From Tetrapyrgos nigripes (Eukaryota; Basidiomycota; Agaricomycetes; Agaricales; Campanellaceae), in assembly GCA_013368315.1 (NCBI GenBank), contig JAACJM010000010.1, positions 1 through 64,000 on the forward strand: a stretch of DNA of 64,000 bases. Direction: 5' to 3'. Of this stretch, positions 9,144-21,435 are shown in pieces. Position 1 is the stretch's first letter; every line of letters starts with the position of its first letter. The position numbers and the translations under genes are program-made. The notes under the pieces were generated by a model, which was not told the DNA's origin, made no database searches, and saw nothing but the letters and a program-made list of their open reading frames with translations.

Positions 9144-10070
9144 TCTGAACCTAGGGCTGGGCGCCGTACCCGTACATCGACGGAGTACGGGTACCGTACA
9201 TACAGGTCCATATCCGTACCGTGTCCACTCCAAGCTGAGGTCGAGACGGTACGGTATACGGTACGGTCTGACCCGTATCAGACCATACCGAATATGGTCT
9301 TTACGACCGTGATACGGGTAGGTGACACATTAGCCTTATAAGGCAAGTGTAACGCTTTCACGTGACTGTGACATTGCCCAAAAAGGGAACAGTGAGTCCC
9401 AGTGCAGGCGGGGACGACATTTTGGGTTGCCATTGGGACTGACTGCATTGTTCTGCTTTACTCTAGGACAGAAGCTGGATCATTTCATGGGAACTCATTG
9501 CCTCTTCTGACCCCCGGTGATACCTCAATAGGAATTTTTCTCCACGCACATGCAGACCTGAAATATCAATGAAATATCAATGAAATATACTGTACAATTT
9601 TGACCGTAAGTTCACGTAACGGTAACACGGCCCTCTGAACTAGGCCAATTTTTATCTTCGTAATGCGTAACGAAGGCTTATGAACAGCATCCATAACGTT
9701 TCTGTAGCTAAAAATCGCCAGCGCCAGCAGGCCTACGGCCTGCTAGTACTATATGTGCAGCACGTAACGCATAGCTCAGAGTGTTGAACCTGGTCAAAGA
9801 CGTAACGCCTGGACCCCCATGAACCTACGCTCGAAATTGTACAGTACTCAAGGTACACGATTGTTTTCATGCCTGAAATTGACTGATGATGGATTTTCTA
9901 TTCACTGGCCGTAAGTACGGTATACGGTACGGTATACGACCCGTACCTGTACCGTCGAGGACTTTTTCTGCAAGGCATACAGTACGGGTTCAGCATGTCC
10001 GTAAAAAATACGACCGTATTTTATACGGTCGTACCCGTATACGGGTACGGTTCCCAGCCCTATCTGAACC
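9144..10070. mobile_element. Non-autonomous hAT-like element with 8-bp TSD
   Basis: The element proper is 9152-10062 (911 bp). Its ends are TAGGGCTGGG and the inverted CCCAGCCCTA; with mismatches the inversion extends about 20 bp into ACCGTACCCGTA. It is flanked by exact TCTGAACC copies (9144-9151 and 10063-10070). An 8-bp duplication and a TAGGG start are hallmarks of the hAT superfamily. Subterminal regions (about 9160-9310 and 9907-10050) carry many inverted GTACGG/CCGTAC/GTATACGG motifs, likely transposase-binding sites. No open frame resembles a transposase, so it would depend on an enzyme supplied elsewhere. Confidence 0.88.
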
Positions 10071-10809
10071 TGTTCTTGACACTTTGTCCCAAGAGTCTGT
10101 CTGACTGTGGTAGACTTACAGGTTATCATCTCAGCTGCCCAGAACTGCCACCTAGTTCATGGATACACAACCTGCCATTGACAGCCAATTCCAGGAGCTT
10201 ATGGAAAGTCCAAGTTCTCAAGCAATGGAAAATTCAATCACAAACCACTGTGTAGTTTTCCTTCCTGCACTGGTACCCATGGTACTATCCTTGGCCTTTG
10301 CTTTGGCATTGGTTATATGTACTTTGTGTTTTTGAGAGCACCAAACCTATACCAATGTAGGCTTGAACTCAGAACCATATTCTTGGAAACTAATCCCCAC
10401 AATGCTAACCATCTATATACCCTTTCTTGACAACGAGGCATGCAGTGCTGAGTGAGCAGAGTCCATAGGACTTGAAGCATGTACAATGAGCCTTCAGCGA
10501 GGTACGGGTAATAATGCATAAAGGATTTAAATAATGAATTACATGATAGTACTTATCAGGCTTCTATATATGTCACAGTAGAATGGAGGCACAATAGCGC
10601 CGACACGAAAATGGTGTGTGATTCACAGTGGAGTGGAGGCGCGGCAGCACCGACTTGGCGGGGGTTTGTTGTTACTATAGAATGAAATGACAACAGTATC
10701 TACTCAGCAACTACTCAGATGATGCCAACTATTCTTTTCCTTGTCGTCCCCAAAAAATTTCCATGTAACGGGGATTTATTGTTCAAAAACATATCTTTCA
10801 AACCCGACA
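10071..10809. other. Gene-free stretch with an imperfect duplication
   Basis: No gene is recognisable. Near 10575-10660 a unit beginning CACAGTAGAATGGAGGC, followed by an AGC-CCGAC stretch, occurs twice in tandem with divergence (about 60 bp apart). The rest is unremarkable, with only short open frames. Confidence 0.4.
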
Positions 10810-11217
10810 GCACTTCATGAACTGATCAGCGCTACAAGAGCAGCACCAGGTGTAGGGAGTGCGTTAGGTATTGATGTGAGGACAATTGAAGGGGGGAATC
10901 CTGGTACTAGCTGATAGGCCGACGATGATGCCATGGATGTCGTAGTTGAACCCAAGGGAACTGAGTGAACGGAGAATGCAGCGAAGACTATCAGTTTCTG
11001 CGAGATACTGGAAAAGACCACTGAAGCATGGCAAAGGGCTCTGCAAAGCAATGGTGACGTCATTCTACATTTCGCTCGAGAAAACGCTGATGATAGAGTA
11101 GCCTGTAAGCTACCTACTTTGCGGCGCATTCTGATCTATGTAGCGCAAGTTGAAGCCGTGTGTGATGAGGAGTGTAGAAGAATGGGAGGCATGATCCACC
11201 GAAAGCAGAGACGGTGA
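10810..11217 (+). pseudogene. Decayed coding stretch upstream of Dicer
   Basis: One plus-strand frame runs 136 codons from 10810 to a TGA at 11215-11217, interrupted by only three stops (an adjacent TGA-TAG pair and a TGA). The intervening amino-acid text looks protein-like, especially the last 70 codons (Ala/Glu/Arg/Leu helical). I do not recognise a family and there is no clear start. It could equally be a non-coding 5' region of the Dicer gene. Confidence 0.25.
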
Positions 11218-11248
11218 TGGTAGCGGTTGAGTCACGGTCACCGTTGGC

Positions 11249-14200
11249 ATGGACGACTTGCGTCCGCGCTCATATCAGAATGAAGTCTTCACACAAGCTC
11301 AACACGAAAATATCATCGCTGCTCTAGGAACTGGAAGTGGCAAGACTTATATCAGCTCCCTCCTCGTCAAATGGATAACCACTTGCGAATCATCCAAAGG
11401 CAAAGTCATCGTCTTTCTGGTTCCTAAAGTCGCCTTGTGCGAGCAGCAAGGCAGGTTTCTTGAGAGAACCACGTCGTTGCGGGTGGCGACTTTGCATGGC
11501 GCGTCTGCTAATGTTGAATTGGATGACCGGGCTGGGTGGAAGAGGAGATTTGAGACTACGGACGTGTTTGTCTTCACAGGTGCGTCCATCCGTAAATGAT
11601 AGACCGTTATTGATTCACTCTTTCATTTAGCCCAGCTATTCTTAAACCTCCTCACACACTCTATCTGGAGCATAGACAAGGTAAATACCTTCAGCCGTAT
11701 ACTGTATTCTCTTGAATCGAACTAGTCCAGGTTTCCTTGGTCATATTTGACGAGTGCCATCATGCCCGCAAGAGTCATCCCTACAACGCGATAATGCGTG
11801 AATATAATCTCGTCGACCCAAAAGACCGTCCAAAGATATTCGGAATGACGGCTTCGCCTATCTCGGATCCTAAGAAGATGGCTGCTTCACTGGCTACCCT
11901 CGAGGAGAACTTGAACAGTAGAGTCGTTGGTGTGAAGGAGAATTTGGACGAGTTGGCTTTGCATTCGCCTAAGCCTCAAGAGGTACATTACTTTCATTGT
12001 TTTATTCTTGAACCAACTGGTTGTTTTTATAGGTAATCCAAGAATATCCTCCCTCTCCCGAAGAATACGATTTTCCCTCTCCTACCCTCTGGTCATGTCT
12101 CCATATTTTCAACTTTGATACCACGCCAATGCTAGACATCGCGTGGCCGGATATCGAACGGCGTTATTATGTCACTCTCAGCAATCTTGGTCCTTATTGC
12201 GCGTCTCTATACCTCATCATGGAAATGAAACACGCTATCAAGCAAGCCGAGGAGACTCAGAGATCCTCAGCGTTTGCCTCTACAATCGACTTGGAAGTCT
12301 TGGATTCTGACATGAGCCTCAATGTATCTCCCGCAGACCAACGTCCAACAGCGTTTTCATCGGAATTTCACCTCCTAGTCGACATCGTCAACGATTTTGA
12401 ACCCTTTTTCCAGTATCCTCCCGCATCGTCATTATCAGCCCAATCGCCACTACCGCTAGAGATTCCTTTGGAATGGTGTTCCCCCAAAATACGATCTCTA
12501 GTGGACATTCTTCTCGCTCATCTCGCTGATTCTCATCCCCATCCTCATCCCAATTCTAATTCTGATTCTGATTCCGGTCCTGACCCTGACCCTGGATCCA
12601 ATTCCGAATCTGAATCTACATTCACCTTCCAATGCATTATATTCGTCGAACAACGGCAGGTAGCAGGTTGTCTTGCGAGAGTTCTTCCTTACATCGCTAT
12701 CGGCGCAGGTGCTAGGATACGAGGAGGCATCAAGTGTGGGTTTCTAGTAGGACAGGGTACTTCGGGTGCAAGTGAGGACCGTACATCGAAGATGTTGGCA
12801 ATGGCCCTTGTCGACAGTCAGGGCCAGAATCAGTCGGGTGCGTCACGGTCCCCGTTGGAGTTGTTTCGGAGGCGTGAGTTGAATGTCTGTAAGTTTTTTT
12901 TTTTCCTTCTCTGGTCTAGTCCCGTTTCATCCGTTTTCTAACTCCCGAGTATCTTGCTTTGCAGTAATTGCCACGTCTGTAGCAGAAGAAGGACTTGATT
13001 TTCCTGTGAGTATTCTGTCCCTTTGAATTTGAAATCTTTTTAGATCCTTAATTTCATATGTATGTTACCAGGCCTGCGACCTCGTCATCCGTTTCGACCC
13101 CCTTCAGCATCTAGTCGGATACATCCAATCTCGAGGCCGAGCACGTGAAACGAAAAAGGTTTCAAAGTATGTTATTATGATGCAGAAAAACGATGTTGTC
13201 AATATGGAGAGATATCGAGCTTTTTGTGAGATTGAGCCGAGGCTGAAGGAGGTTTATCTTCAGAATAGGGGACAGCAGGGACAGGGTGGTCAAGGGTTAT
13301 CTGGGCAGGAGCAAGAGATGATTGAAGACATCAAAGGGGATGAAGAACAAGAGAAAGAGGAAGGAGAGGAGGACGAAGTCGATTCCAGAGATTTGGAAAC
13401 CAGAGAACGCTACGTCGTCCCTTCCACCAATGCTTTCGCCAATTACGACAACTCTATCCAGCTTTTAGAACATCTCTGCGCGCTTCTCCCCAAAGATGTA
13501 TACACGGCTTTACCCAAACCTGTTTTCACCGTTGGTGTTGCCGGCCCCGTCGCTGTGTCTGGTGAATCTGATTTGGGTCGTGATCCCCGATCCCAATCGA
13601 CCGTCCAATCCCAGTTAAATTTACAACTACAACTCACATTCCAATCGACCCTTCGTCTCCCTGCTGCTTTACCTCTTCCCCCAGGGGATCTAGTCTACAC
13701 CGGTCCATTAAAGAGTACGAAGAAGGAAGCAAAAAGAGCTGTAGCCTTTATAGCTGTCAAGAGGTTACATCAACTGGATGTGTTTGATGATTATTTGTTT
13801 CCTGTTAGTCGAGCTGGGATTGGGGATGGGGATGGAGATGGAGATGGAGGTGTGGATACAGAAGGACGAGGGGTTAGAAATGTTGGAGGGGTACCAGTGA
13901 TGATGGATGTTTGGACAAGGGATCCGTGGGTTATACCGATTAGGGATGGGGATAGGTTATGGATTCATCCCGTATATGCTGATGGGGTTTTACTTGCTGG
14001 GATTGTTACTGGTACGGTGCTTTCTCCGGTCCAGCTTAGAGTTGGAGGTGTGAGTGTTGAGACGAAGTCTGGTCGGTTGCTTGATTCGCACCTTGATGGA
14101 GAAGGAGAAGAAGAGGGAGAAGGAGAGCGTCACATCCAACGAAAGCTAATGTCCGAATACACCAAGTTGGGAATATGGTACCGAATCACCTCTGTCCCGC

Positions 14201-16319
14201 TTGGTGGCCCACCCAGTCTCTTCCTCGTCCCAATCACTCCTATAACCTTTCTCCCAGATTTTTCAGCTATAGAACGTCTTCTCCTGAATCCTTTGGGCAA
14301 CACCGATTGGAGTAGCATCACCGAAGCGCATTATAATCGTGTCCTGGTGAGGAATAATAATCAGCATGGAAGAACGTGGTTGTTGAGGAGGATTCGACGG
14401 GATATCTCGCCTATGACGATTATGCCAGAGTCTGAGTCGTCTGAAGGGCAGACCTATCACGAGTATTTCACCAAGAAATGGACGAGGAAGAAGTGGGATC
14501 CAGCGGTGCCTATGGAAGGACTGATGATAGAGGTCTCACGTCTAGCTCGGTCGCAATCAAGTGCTTACCCTTTATACACCGAAAACCTCCCTAGAGAGCA
14601 AGATACACAAATAGATCCTGAAATCAAAATCATTCCTCTTGGATGTTGCGGCTGGGTCGACATGTCCAAATCCATGATTCAAGCTTTCGGTCTCCTACCT
14701 CCCCTCATACATTGTATAACCGACATTTACCGCATCCGCCAAGCGAAATTTGAGCTGGGACTCCCTCCCATTCGAGACGACCTGATGATTCAAGCTCTCA
14801 CCATCCCCAATGTTGCTGCGTCGTATAGTAATCAACGTTTAGAGACTCTCGGAGACGCAGTGCTGGAAATTTGCACAACCGTTCATCTATTTAACAAGTA
14901 CCCTCATCGACATGAAGGGCAGTTGACTGTTCTAAGGAAGAATAGTATTTGCAATCAATTCCTTTTGGCTCGTGCGTTGGATGTAGGCCTAGATCGGTTT
15001 ATCATCAGCGAGAAGCAGAGTTGGAGGAGTTGGCCATATGTCGTGTCAGAAGATGAAACTGATTCAAAGTCAAGTCACTCAAGTCCTCCTTTGAGCTCGA
15101 GACGACTAGCACTCCGTCAATATCCACGGAGAAGTCTACAAGATTGCATGGAGGCTACACTGGGTGCTGCGTTTTTGACGGGGGGTATACACACTGCTTT
15201 ACAAGCTGGTGTTGCTCTGGGAATGACTTTTGGAGGGAGTATACCTTGGTGTATACGTTATCCCAGAGAGGAATCTTTCGTTTCTCCGTTGTTTGCTCAA
15301 CTGCAAGATGATCTAGGTTACACGTTCCGAAACGGATCCCTCTTGAAAGAAGCAGTCACACATCCTTCCTTTGCGTCCAGTGCCGAAACTTCGTCTTATC
15401 AGCGTCTGGAGTTTTTGGGTGATGGTAAGTGTGTAAAGGCTTTTTTTTGGGACTCTCTGATCTGATGCGTGTTAAAGCGGTATTGGATTTGGTTGTGGTT
15501 CACTACCTCTACAACAAGTTTCCTACTGCCACGTCTGCTCAGTTGGCTCTACCACGGACGAAAGGTTAAATTTTTTGATCTCGGTGTTCGTCTCTTCTGA
15601 CAGAATTTTGGCAGCTGTATGCTCTGCAGCACTAGCCTACATCGCCGTCAAACACCTAGCCGTTCAAAAGATCATGCTCGTCAACAACGTGGACCTAAGC
15701 ATGGCTGTTGAACAATACGTTCCCCATTTTGAACAAGCCTCGGCCAAAAGCATAGTCGAGAGAGGTTGGAGATACGACCCACCGAAAGCTCTCAGTGATG
15801 TATTTGAAGGAATCGTTGGTGCTATTCTTATCGATTCTGGATATGATTATGAGAGGACTGCGTGTGTGGTGGAAGGAGTCATGCAGGACCTGTTGGACGT
15901 TCTGTCGCCTAGTGTCCCGCTTGATCCAGTTTCGACGTTGACAAGGTGGTTGCAGGCATCTGGATGTCAGCAACGTCTCACGTTTAGGTGAGGTCTTATT
16001 CAACTTGATATCCCCTAGATATTAACTGCATGCGTTCTGATTTAGACAAGAGGTTAGAAATGGCCGTACTGGGGAACAAGTCTACCTACACGATATTCTT
16101 ATTTCTGGCCCAATCTTCTCGACTAGTCCAAGCATCGCCAGGAATATCGCAGCTGAACGGGCCTATACGATACTCCAGGATACAGCTCATGAAAAGCATT
16201 TCCAGAGGGTGTGTAGTTGCATGCGAGGTTGCGAAAAGCTGGAGGCGACTGAGAGTCTGGCAGAACAGTTCGAGAACATTACTGTGGATGAAGATCAGAA
16301 AGCTATTCCGGAACTCTGA
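11249..16319 (+). CDS. Dicer-like endoribonuclease
   Basis: Nine exons (11249-11579, 11631-11680, 11731-11982, 12033-12888, 12965-13005, 13072-15424, 15478-15564, 15615-15987, 16046-16319) sum to 4617 nt, exactly 1539 codons. Domains: DExD/H helicase with GTGSGKT (residues about 28-34) and DECH (about 133); helicase C domain ending in the QSRGRAR motif; Dicer dimerisation domain near 650-740; a poorly conserved PAZ-like middle; RNase IIIa with QRLETLGDA (about 1095) and DCMEATLG; RNase IIIb with QRLEFLGDA (about 1285) and DVFEGIVG. The catalytic Glu/Asp residues are present in both RNase III domains. It cuts double-stranded RNA to small RNAs for quelling-type silencing. A dipeptide-like insert rich in Asp, Ser, Pro and His lies near residues 378-405. 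An acidic Gly/Gln/Glu-rich spacer follows the helicase. Confidence 0.93.
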
Positions 16320-16811
16320 TTAGATGGATAAGAGTAGGTCCTGTATCGATACACTGTTTCATTAGCACCTCTTCGTATGTATCTCAGGGTCTGTATCTTT
16401 TTTCTTGGGCTATCCAGGCATCAGAGTCGGAATCATGGGTCTTGTTGACAGGTCCACCCACCGCATCATGACATTATTGTCGCGTATCGGAGTTTGCTCT
16501 TACGCAGAGGCCATGTTGCTCAACGACAAAGGGGTCGTTGTCTCAGGCTCGCGGTCGGGGGCACGAGGGATCTCAACCTCGTTACTACATACTGTTGCAT
16601 AGGTAGACATATTGAAAACATAGTTGTAAACATAGAGAGTTCCTCCGAGGGGAAATGCTTTGCGCATTGAGTGTGGGACTCAGAGCAGGTTTGTAGACGA
16701 TTTACCAATTAGGCCGAAGTTCGGGTAGGGCCGGGTTTCGTTCATTGGGACGTTTGACCGCTTCCTTTCAGGTCGGGGCCGGATATGACTTGGATATGAC
16801 TGTAACTCGCA
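16320..16811. other. Intergenic region, no gene seen
   Basis: The region lies between the Dicer stop and the acyltransferase promoter. Only short open frames without family resemblance are present. Confidence 0.5.
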
Positions 16812-16818
16812 TATATAA
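16812..16818 (+). promoter_or_regulatory. TATA box of the acyltransferase gene
   Basis: TATATAA lies 51 bp before the ATG at 16863, a plausible core promoter spacing for a fungal gene with a short leader. Confidence 0.55.
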
Positions 16819-16862
16819 GGTTAGATATAGAGTCTCTAATCTTTACTTTCATCTCACTCATC

Positions 16863-18395
16863 ATGACCACTTCTGCAGATACTTCATCATCTCTTGTCAA
16901 TGTCCTTGAGCGACGCACGCTACAGCGTGCCAAGGAGCTGGAGACTGACTTCCACACCAACCACTCCACGATGAAGCTCGGAGCGCTTGACCAGCTCGTT
17001 CATCCATCGATACCAGTCGCCGTTGTCTTCATTTACAGGCGCTCTGAAACATCTGGATCGGAATCTGTCTCGATTGAGCGCCTAGAACGCGCTCTAAGAC
17101 TTCAACTGGACTACTACCCTCACCTCACCGGTCGTATGCAGACCGATCCTACCGACGATACCTACGTTGCACACATAGGCACCGGAGCAACGCTCTTGGT
17201 TGCTCAATGTAGCAAGCCCCTAGACGCATTCACATCCCCCCAAGGTCGCCTTTCCTTGCTGGATTTGCCTGGTTCTGGTAACGCGTTACTGGCACCGTAC
17301 AATCCAGCCAATATCGAGGGCTTGTCCGGAGAGCCCCTATTCTCTATTCAGTATACGCGTTTCGCTTGTGGAGGCGTATCTCTAGGCGTGAGGCTTCCTC
17401 ATGCTGTTTGCGCTGCCGACGGGTACTTGAAGTTCATGAGCAATCTTGCAGAACTTTATCGTGGTCTTGGCTCAAGTAATGTTCCGACGCTGACTCGTCT
17501 GCCTCATGTTCATCCGTATATGACTACTTCGGACGATATGAGCACAGAAGAGAGGCATACAGCACTTGCATACAAACCATCGTTGATGTATCTGGAGCCT
17601 ACCGATCCCGGAAGCGCTGCAAGTGACTCGGAGGCGACGCCATCCACCATTCCTCCCCCAGTCACTGGCCGTGTATTGCGCTTCTCTGGCTCTGAACTGC
17701 AATCTCTCAAAGCACATGCGACGGATCCGAATAGTGGTAGCTGGGTCACCACATTTGAAGCCCTCTGTGCACTGTTCCATCAGTGCATTTACCAGGCTCG
17801 CCTCCATTACCAAAAGCAGACTAAGTGTACACTTTCGCCCCCAGATTTTCTCACTCCAGTCAATATCATTGGCACTCCCAAAGGAATCCCAGACCTTCCG
17901 CCTACGTACTTTCCCAACAATCTCCTCTGTGCCTATTCTGCCTTTTCTCATGACGTCCTAGCCGAAGGCCCACTTTGGCAGGTTGCAAAGCAGCTGCACG
18001 ACATGACTCGTAGTGATTTCCCGACAGCAGATGAAGTGAAGCAGACCATAAACTGGGTCGCTGCCCACCCTGACAAACATCAAATCAGGCCTGGTTTTCG
18101 TTACGGGAATGGTAGCCTCATGATCAGCTCATGGGCAAAATTCGACATGTACGCTGGAACCCAGTTTGAGGAAGGAGAGAAGCCGGCCTTGGTGGTTCCG
18201 CCTTTTACGCAGATTTCGTTGCTGGACGGTCTGGGTTATGTTTTGCCTACTGAGATGCATGGACAAAAGACGGGTGGAGATGAGGGTGCTCTTGATGTGT
18301 ATATGGCGCTGAGTGAGCCTCTGTGGGAGATCCTTGAAGGGGATGAGCAGCTCACACGGTTTTCATCAGAGTGGTCTAACACTGCACGCTCCTGA
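16863..18395 (+). CDS. BAHD/trichothecene-acetyltransferase-like acyltransferase with altered catalytic motif
   Basis: An intronless 510-residue frame, the usual length for the PF02458 transferase family (acyl-CoA-dependent O- or N-acylation of secondary metabolites). Family marks are the DYYPHLTGR segment near residue 80, the LPHAVCAADG region and a C-terminal SSWAKFDMY segment. The HXXXD catalytic box is changed: His180 is present, but the position three residues after the next Val-Cys is Ala184, not Asp; an Asp follows at 186. The later DFGWG structural motif is also replaced (TQFEEGEKP). The protein could be catalytically weak, use a displaced Asp, or do another job. The single exon contrasts with its multi-exon neighbours. 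Confidence 0.8.
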   Translation: MTTSADTSSSLVNVLERRTLQRAKELETDFHTNHSTMKLGALDQLVHPSIPVAVVFIYRRSETSGSESVSIERLERALRLQLDYYPHLTGRMQTDPTDDTYVAHIGTGATLLVAQCSKPLDAFTSPQGRLSLLDLPGSGNALLAPYNPANIEGLSGEPLFSIQYTRFACGGVSLGVRLPHAVCAADGYLKFMSNLAELYRGLGSSNVPTLTRLPHVHPYMTTSDDMSTEERHTALAYKPSLMYLEPTDPGSAASDSEATPSTIPPPVTGRVLRFSGSELQSLKAHATDPNSGSWVTTFEALCALFHQCIYQARLHYQKQTKCTLSPPDFLTPVNIIGTPKGIPDLPPTYFPNNLLCAYSAFSHDVLAEGPLWQVAKQLHDMTRSDFPTADEVKQTINWVAAHPDKHQIRPGFRYGNGSLMISSWAKFDMYAGTQFEEGEKPALVVPPFTQISLLDGLGYVLPTEMHGQKTGGDEGALDVYMALSEPLWEILEGDEQLTRFSSEWSNTARS

Positions 18396-18771
18396 TATGA
18401 GGTTGTTCTGGTGCCTGTGGAGTTGTCGGCATCCAGGGGTGGGCGTAGTGAATTCTTCAGATCATAGATAGTCTTTTTGGTAGTCCTAGACAAAATGTAT
18501 ACCGAAAATACCCTAGGATTCTGTGTTTGCCAAAAATTAAATAGTCGTCCGGACGTGCAATTATGCAATCCTTGGGCTATTCAAAGGGCACCAATCAATT
18601 AATCAACTATCTTCAGCAACTCTACATACAATCGCATTACATGGTACAAGGATACAACTACTACGTACACTCGCCATCTTTGACGAAGTCATAAGTTACC
18701 GATAATCTCTCTTGATCAGTCTACTTTACACATACTCTACAGCCTAAATCACATCTTTACACTCTCGTAGA
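18396..18771. other. Convergent intergenic region
   Basis: The region lies between two converging stop codons and should hold both 3' UTRs. No other gene is seen. It is AT-rich with scattered AATTAA-type elements. Confidence 0.5.
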
Positions 18772-21435
18772 TCATAGCAATTTTGTTATTACACCAAGGC
18801 CCTATATCTGCGTGTCAGCAACAAAGTTATGAACCAGCATCCAGCTGCAGCAACAAACCTTTGTTTTTCCTTCACGGAACAACAACTTCATCCCTTCTTT
18901 CACAAACTCGGGTTGGGAGATGAACTCGAATTGGACGGTCGCACGGTCTCCGGTTCGCAGTACACCTTGAGGGTGGTCCATCCCTACTATGCGGACTGTT
19001 TGACGAACGGCCTAGAAAAGGAGAGTTGGCACAAAGCAGAAGGGATAAAAAGAAAAGGTAGACGTACGCCGCAATGAAGCATCGCTTGGTAGTTTCTCTG
19101 CAAAGTGGTGTTGTGGCTTTGGAAAGCACGTTAGGGGAACGATGTTGGCATTGACAAAAGGTAGGGAACCTACTATAGAATCAAAACCTGGCCTTCGAAC
19201 CTGCGAATGGCTTTCAGAAAAGTTGTCAGTGTCAAATCAGATGCAGCAGGCAGGTCAGTGAAATAATACCTTTTGGAGGAGACTCGCTTTTGCTTACAAG
19301 GACCATTCCTTTTCGTACTGCTGCTCGTCTCACTCGTTTCAACGCGCAGGAGACTACTTGACCAGCTTCAGCGCTAGTCACTGACGCACTATTCAATCAT
19401 TAAGTACATTGAGTGGAAAGCCTAAGGTTAGGGAGAAGTATAACATACCGCTTCCTTTGCATGTCTTTAATTACTGTAGTCAAATAGTTGCCATTGGAAT
19501 CTGGCCCTAGCATGACAGGGTCACCGATTTTGATTCTGCCTCCATTGATGATACCATTGACGACGGTGCCAACGTATGGAACAGACCAGACTTCTGTGAC
19601 GGAGAACTAGGAGAACTGAGTAGATGATACAGAAGGATGGAGTATATATGGTATGGGAGCTTTACCTCTAATGGTTGGTTGGCTGCAAATTTTTCGGTGT
19701 CTGCTTCGCTAGATGGCAAGAGATTCAAGAACATGCGTAACTGTCGATAGAGTTCAGCATGAGGGATGAAAAGAGAGATAGATGGGCAAGGCGTACATGA
19801 TCGAGGCCTTCACCAGTAACATTTGAGACTTGGAAAATTGGACACAGTCTACCAACAGGTCAGCATGACTCGGCCGGCATGTTTTGGCTCTTGATATACT
19901 CAACTTGTCCTTTCCAAAGCTCGTCGCTACCTCAATCGCTGTTTCGCTGGACTTGACGAACACAGGGACTTTCCTTTACCAGAGAAAGTCAGCTACAAAG
20001 GTGAGTAGGAAACTCGGTAAGAACTAACCGACAGCCTGGTGACTTGAGAATTTTGACGACTTGTTTTACAGTTTCGGCCATCACATTTGCGGGCGTCATG
20101 TCAATCTTCGGTGGTTAAATATCGTTGTGCAGGCAAAGAATAAAGACGAGCATACCTTTGTTATACACACTACTATGGGAACACTCAAAGCCAACGCGAT
20201 AGACAAGTGCTCTTTCGACATTCCAATCAAGCCAGCATTTGCACCAACAATCAAGATCACACAAGAAGGAGCGCCAGAAGTCAGACCATATAATGTTGTT
20301 TTAAGATACTTTTCGTGACCAGCAAGATCTACGAAATTGCATGAACACCCAAATAAAGTCGAACGGAAAGCAACACACCTATGAAAGAAACAATTTTCGC
20401 AGCCTGTACAGAGATATCTTCCCAACCCAACTTTTCACGTCGGATGACATCTGGATCGGTAGAGTTTGCTGTCTCTGGTAATATGGGTTTCCCAGAGGGA
20501 TCAAAACCCAAGATCTGGCCGCATTGCGTCAGTGAGAACTAATGCACGTTTGAAAAACAGCTTTTACCTCCATACCAACGCTAGACGTTCTACCAGTCTC
20601 CACTTCGTGTTTGTGACGGAACAGCCCCACACGTGCGCGCCCTCTTCCATCGTCCAGTGCACCTGTGCGAAAATGAGCTAGCAGTCGCGAAAACATCAAG
20701 GAAATCTATACCTCGAGTTAAGACCCCCAATGTCGTAGATTTTCCACTATCGACATTGCCAACAACAGCACAACGAACTTCAGGTGTTAATGATACATTG
20801 GGCGGGGGTAATCGAAGTAGGAGGGTTAATCTTGTATGCTTTCCTTTTGATTCAAAAAGTAATGATGTCTAGATGTAATGGTTAGTAGGATCTAAAGAGG
20901 CATACATGCTATCACAACGTACTTTCCCTCCAACTTCATCTACAGTGCTCGTAATCGCTTGACGGAAGTGATCCAATTCTTCAGCAGTTCTCTCAACACC
21001 GACCCATCCCTCGGAATCGTCAGTCACTTCACCGGCGAAAAGCTTTGCATGGGGAGGCTGAGCCCCGATGCGAAGCACATATTCACCATGGTGCCGTGTT
21101 ATTAGACCAGCAATCATATCACGAGCGACATCATGATCAGCAGGCGTTTTGGATGCCAGTAATTTCTAGTACTGGGATGTGAATATGGAAAAGCAATAAA
21201 TGCGTCATAAGATGAGAATCACCAATATCTTCTCCTCGGCCTCTGCAGAGTCTGCTTGCTGGTCGGGCTCAGCCTGCGATGGTTCGGGTGGTCGAAGTTC
21301 TTCTTTGGGTTTGCCTTTGGGTACCTTGGTTTCCCTCTCCTTCAATTCGGCGGCGCCTTGGACTCTTTGTTTAGTGAGTTCTCGGTGGTGAATCTCTTCG
21401 ATTTCCGACTGGAAGCTTCGGAAAGCAGTGGCCAT
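18772..21435 (-). CDS. GTPBP1/GTPBP2-type translational GTPase
   Basis: A multi-exon minus-strand gene starting at ATG 21435 and ending in a tiny last exon at TGA 18774-18772; that exon gives the [10 protein letters not shown] ending characteristic of the family. The G domain shows the P-loop GNVDSGKST (near 20755), switch-[10 protein letters not shown] (near 20325) and the guanine-specificity TKID split by an intron near 20100-20155. EF-Tu-like beta-barrel domains follow. GTPBP1 proteins are elongation-factor-like GTPases linked to ribosome rescue, mRNA decay and exosome contact in animals; the fungal role is inferred. The N-terminus is charged and low-complexity. Its 3' end converges on the acyltransferase, with 376 bp between stops. 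Confidence 0.88.

Noticed and set aside
10260..10420. Possible tRNA-derived SINE on the minus strand, with a GTTCAAGCC B-box-like motif and an upstream GGTTAGCATTG resembling an A box
   Set aside because: The B box fits the loose consensus but the A box mismatches at a core position, no cloverleaf can be folded by eye, and no 3' tail or TSD was found.
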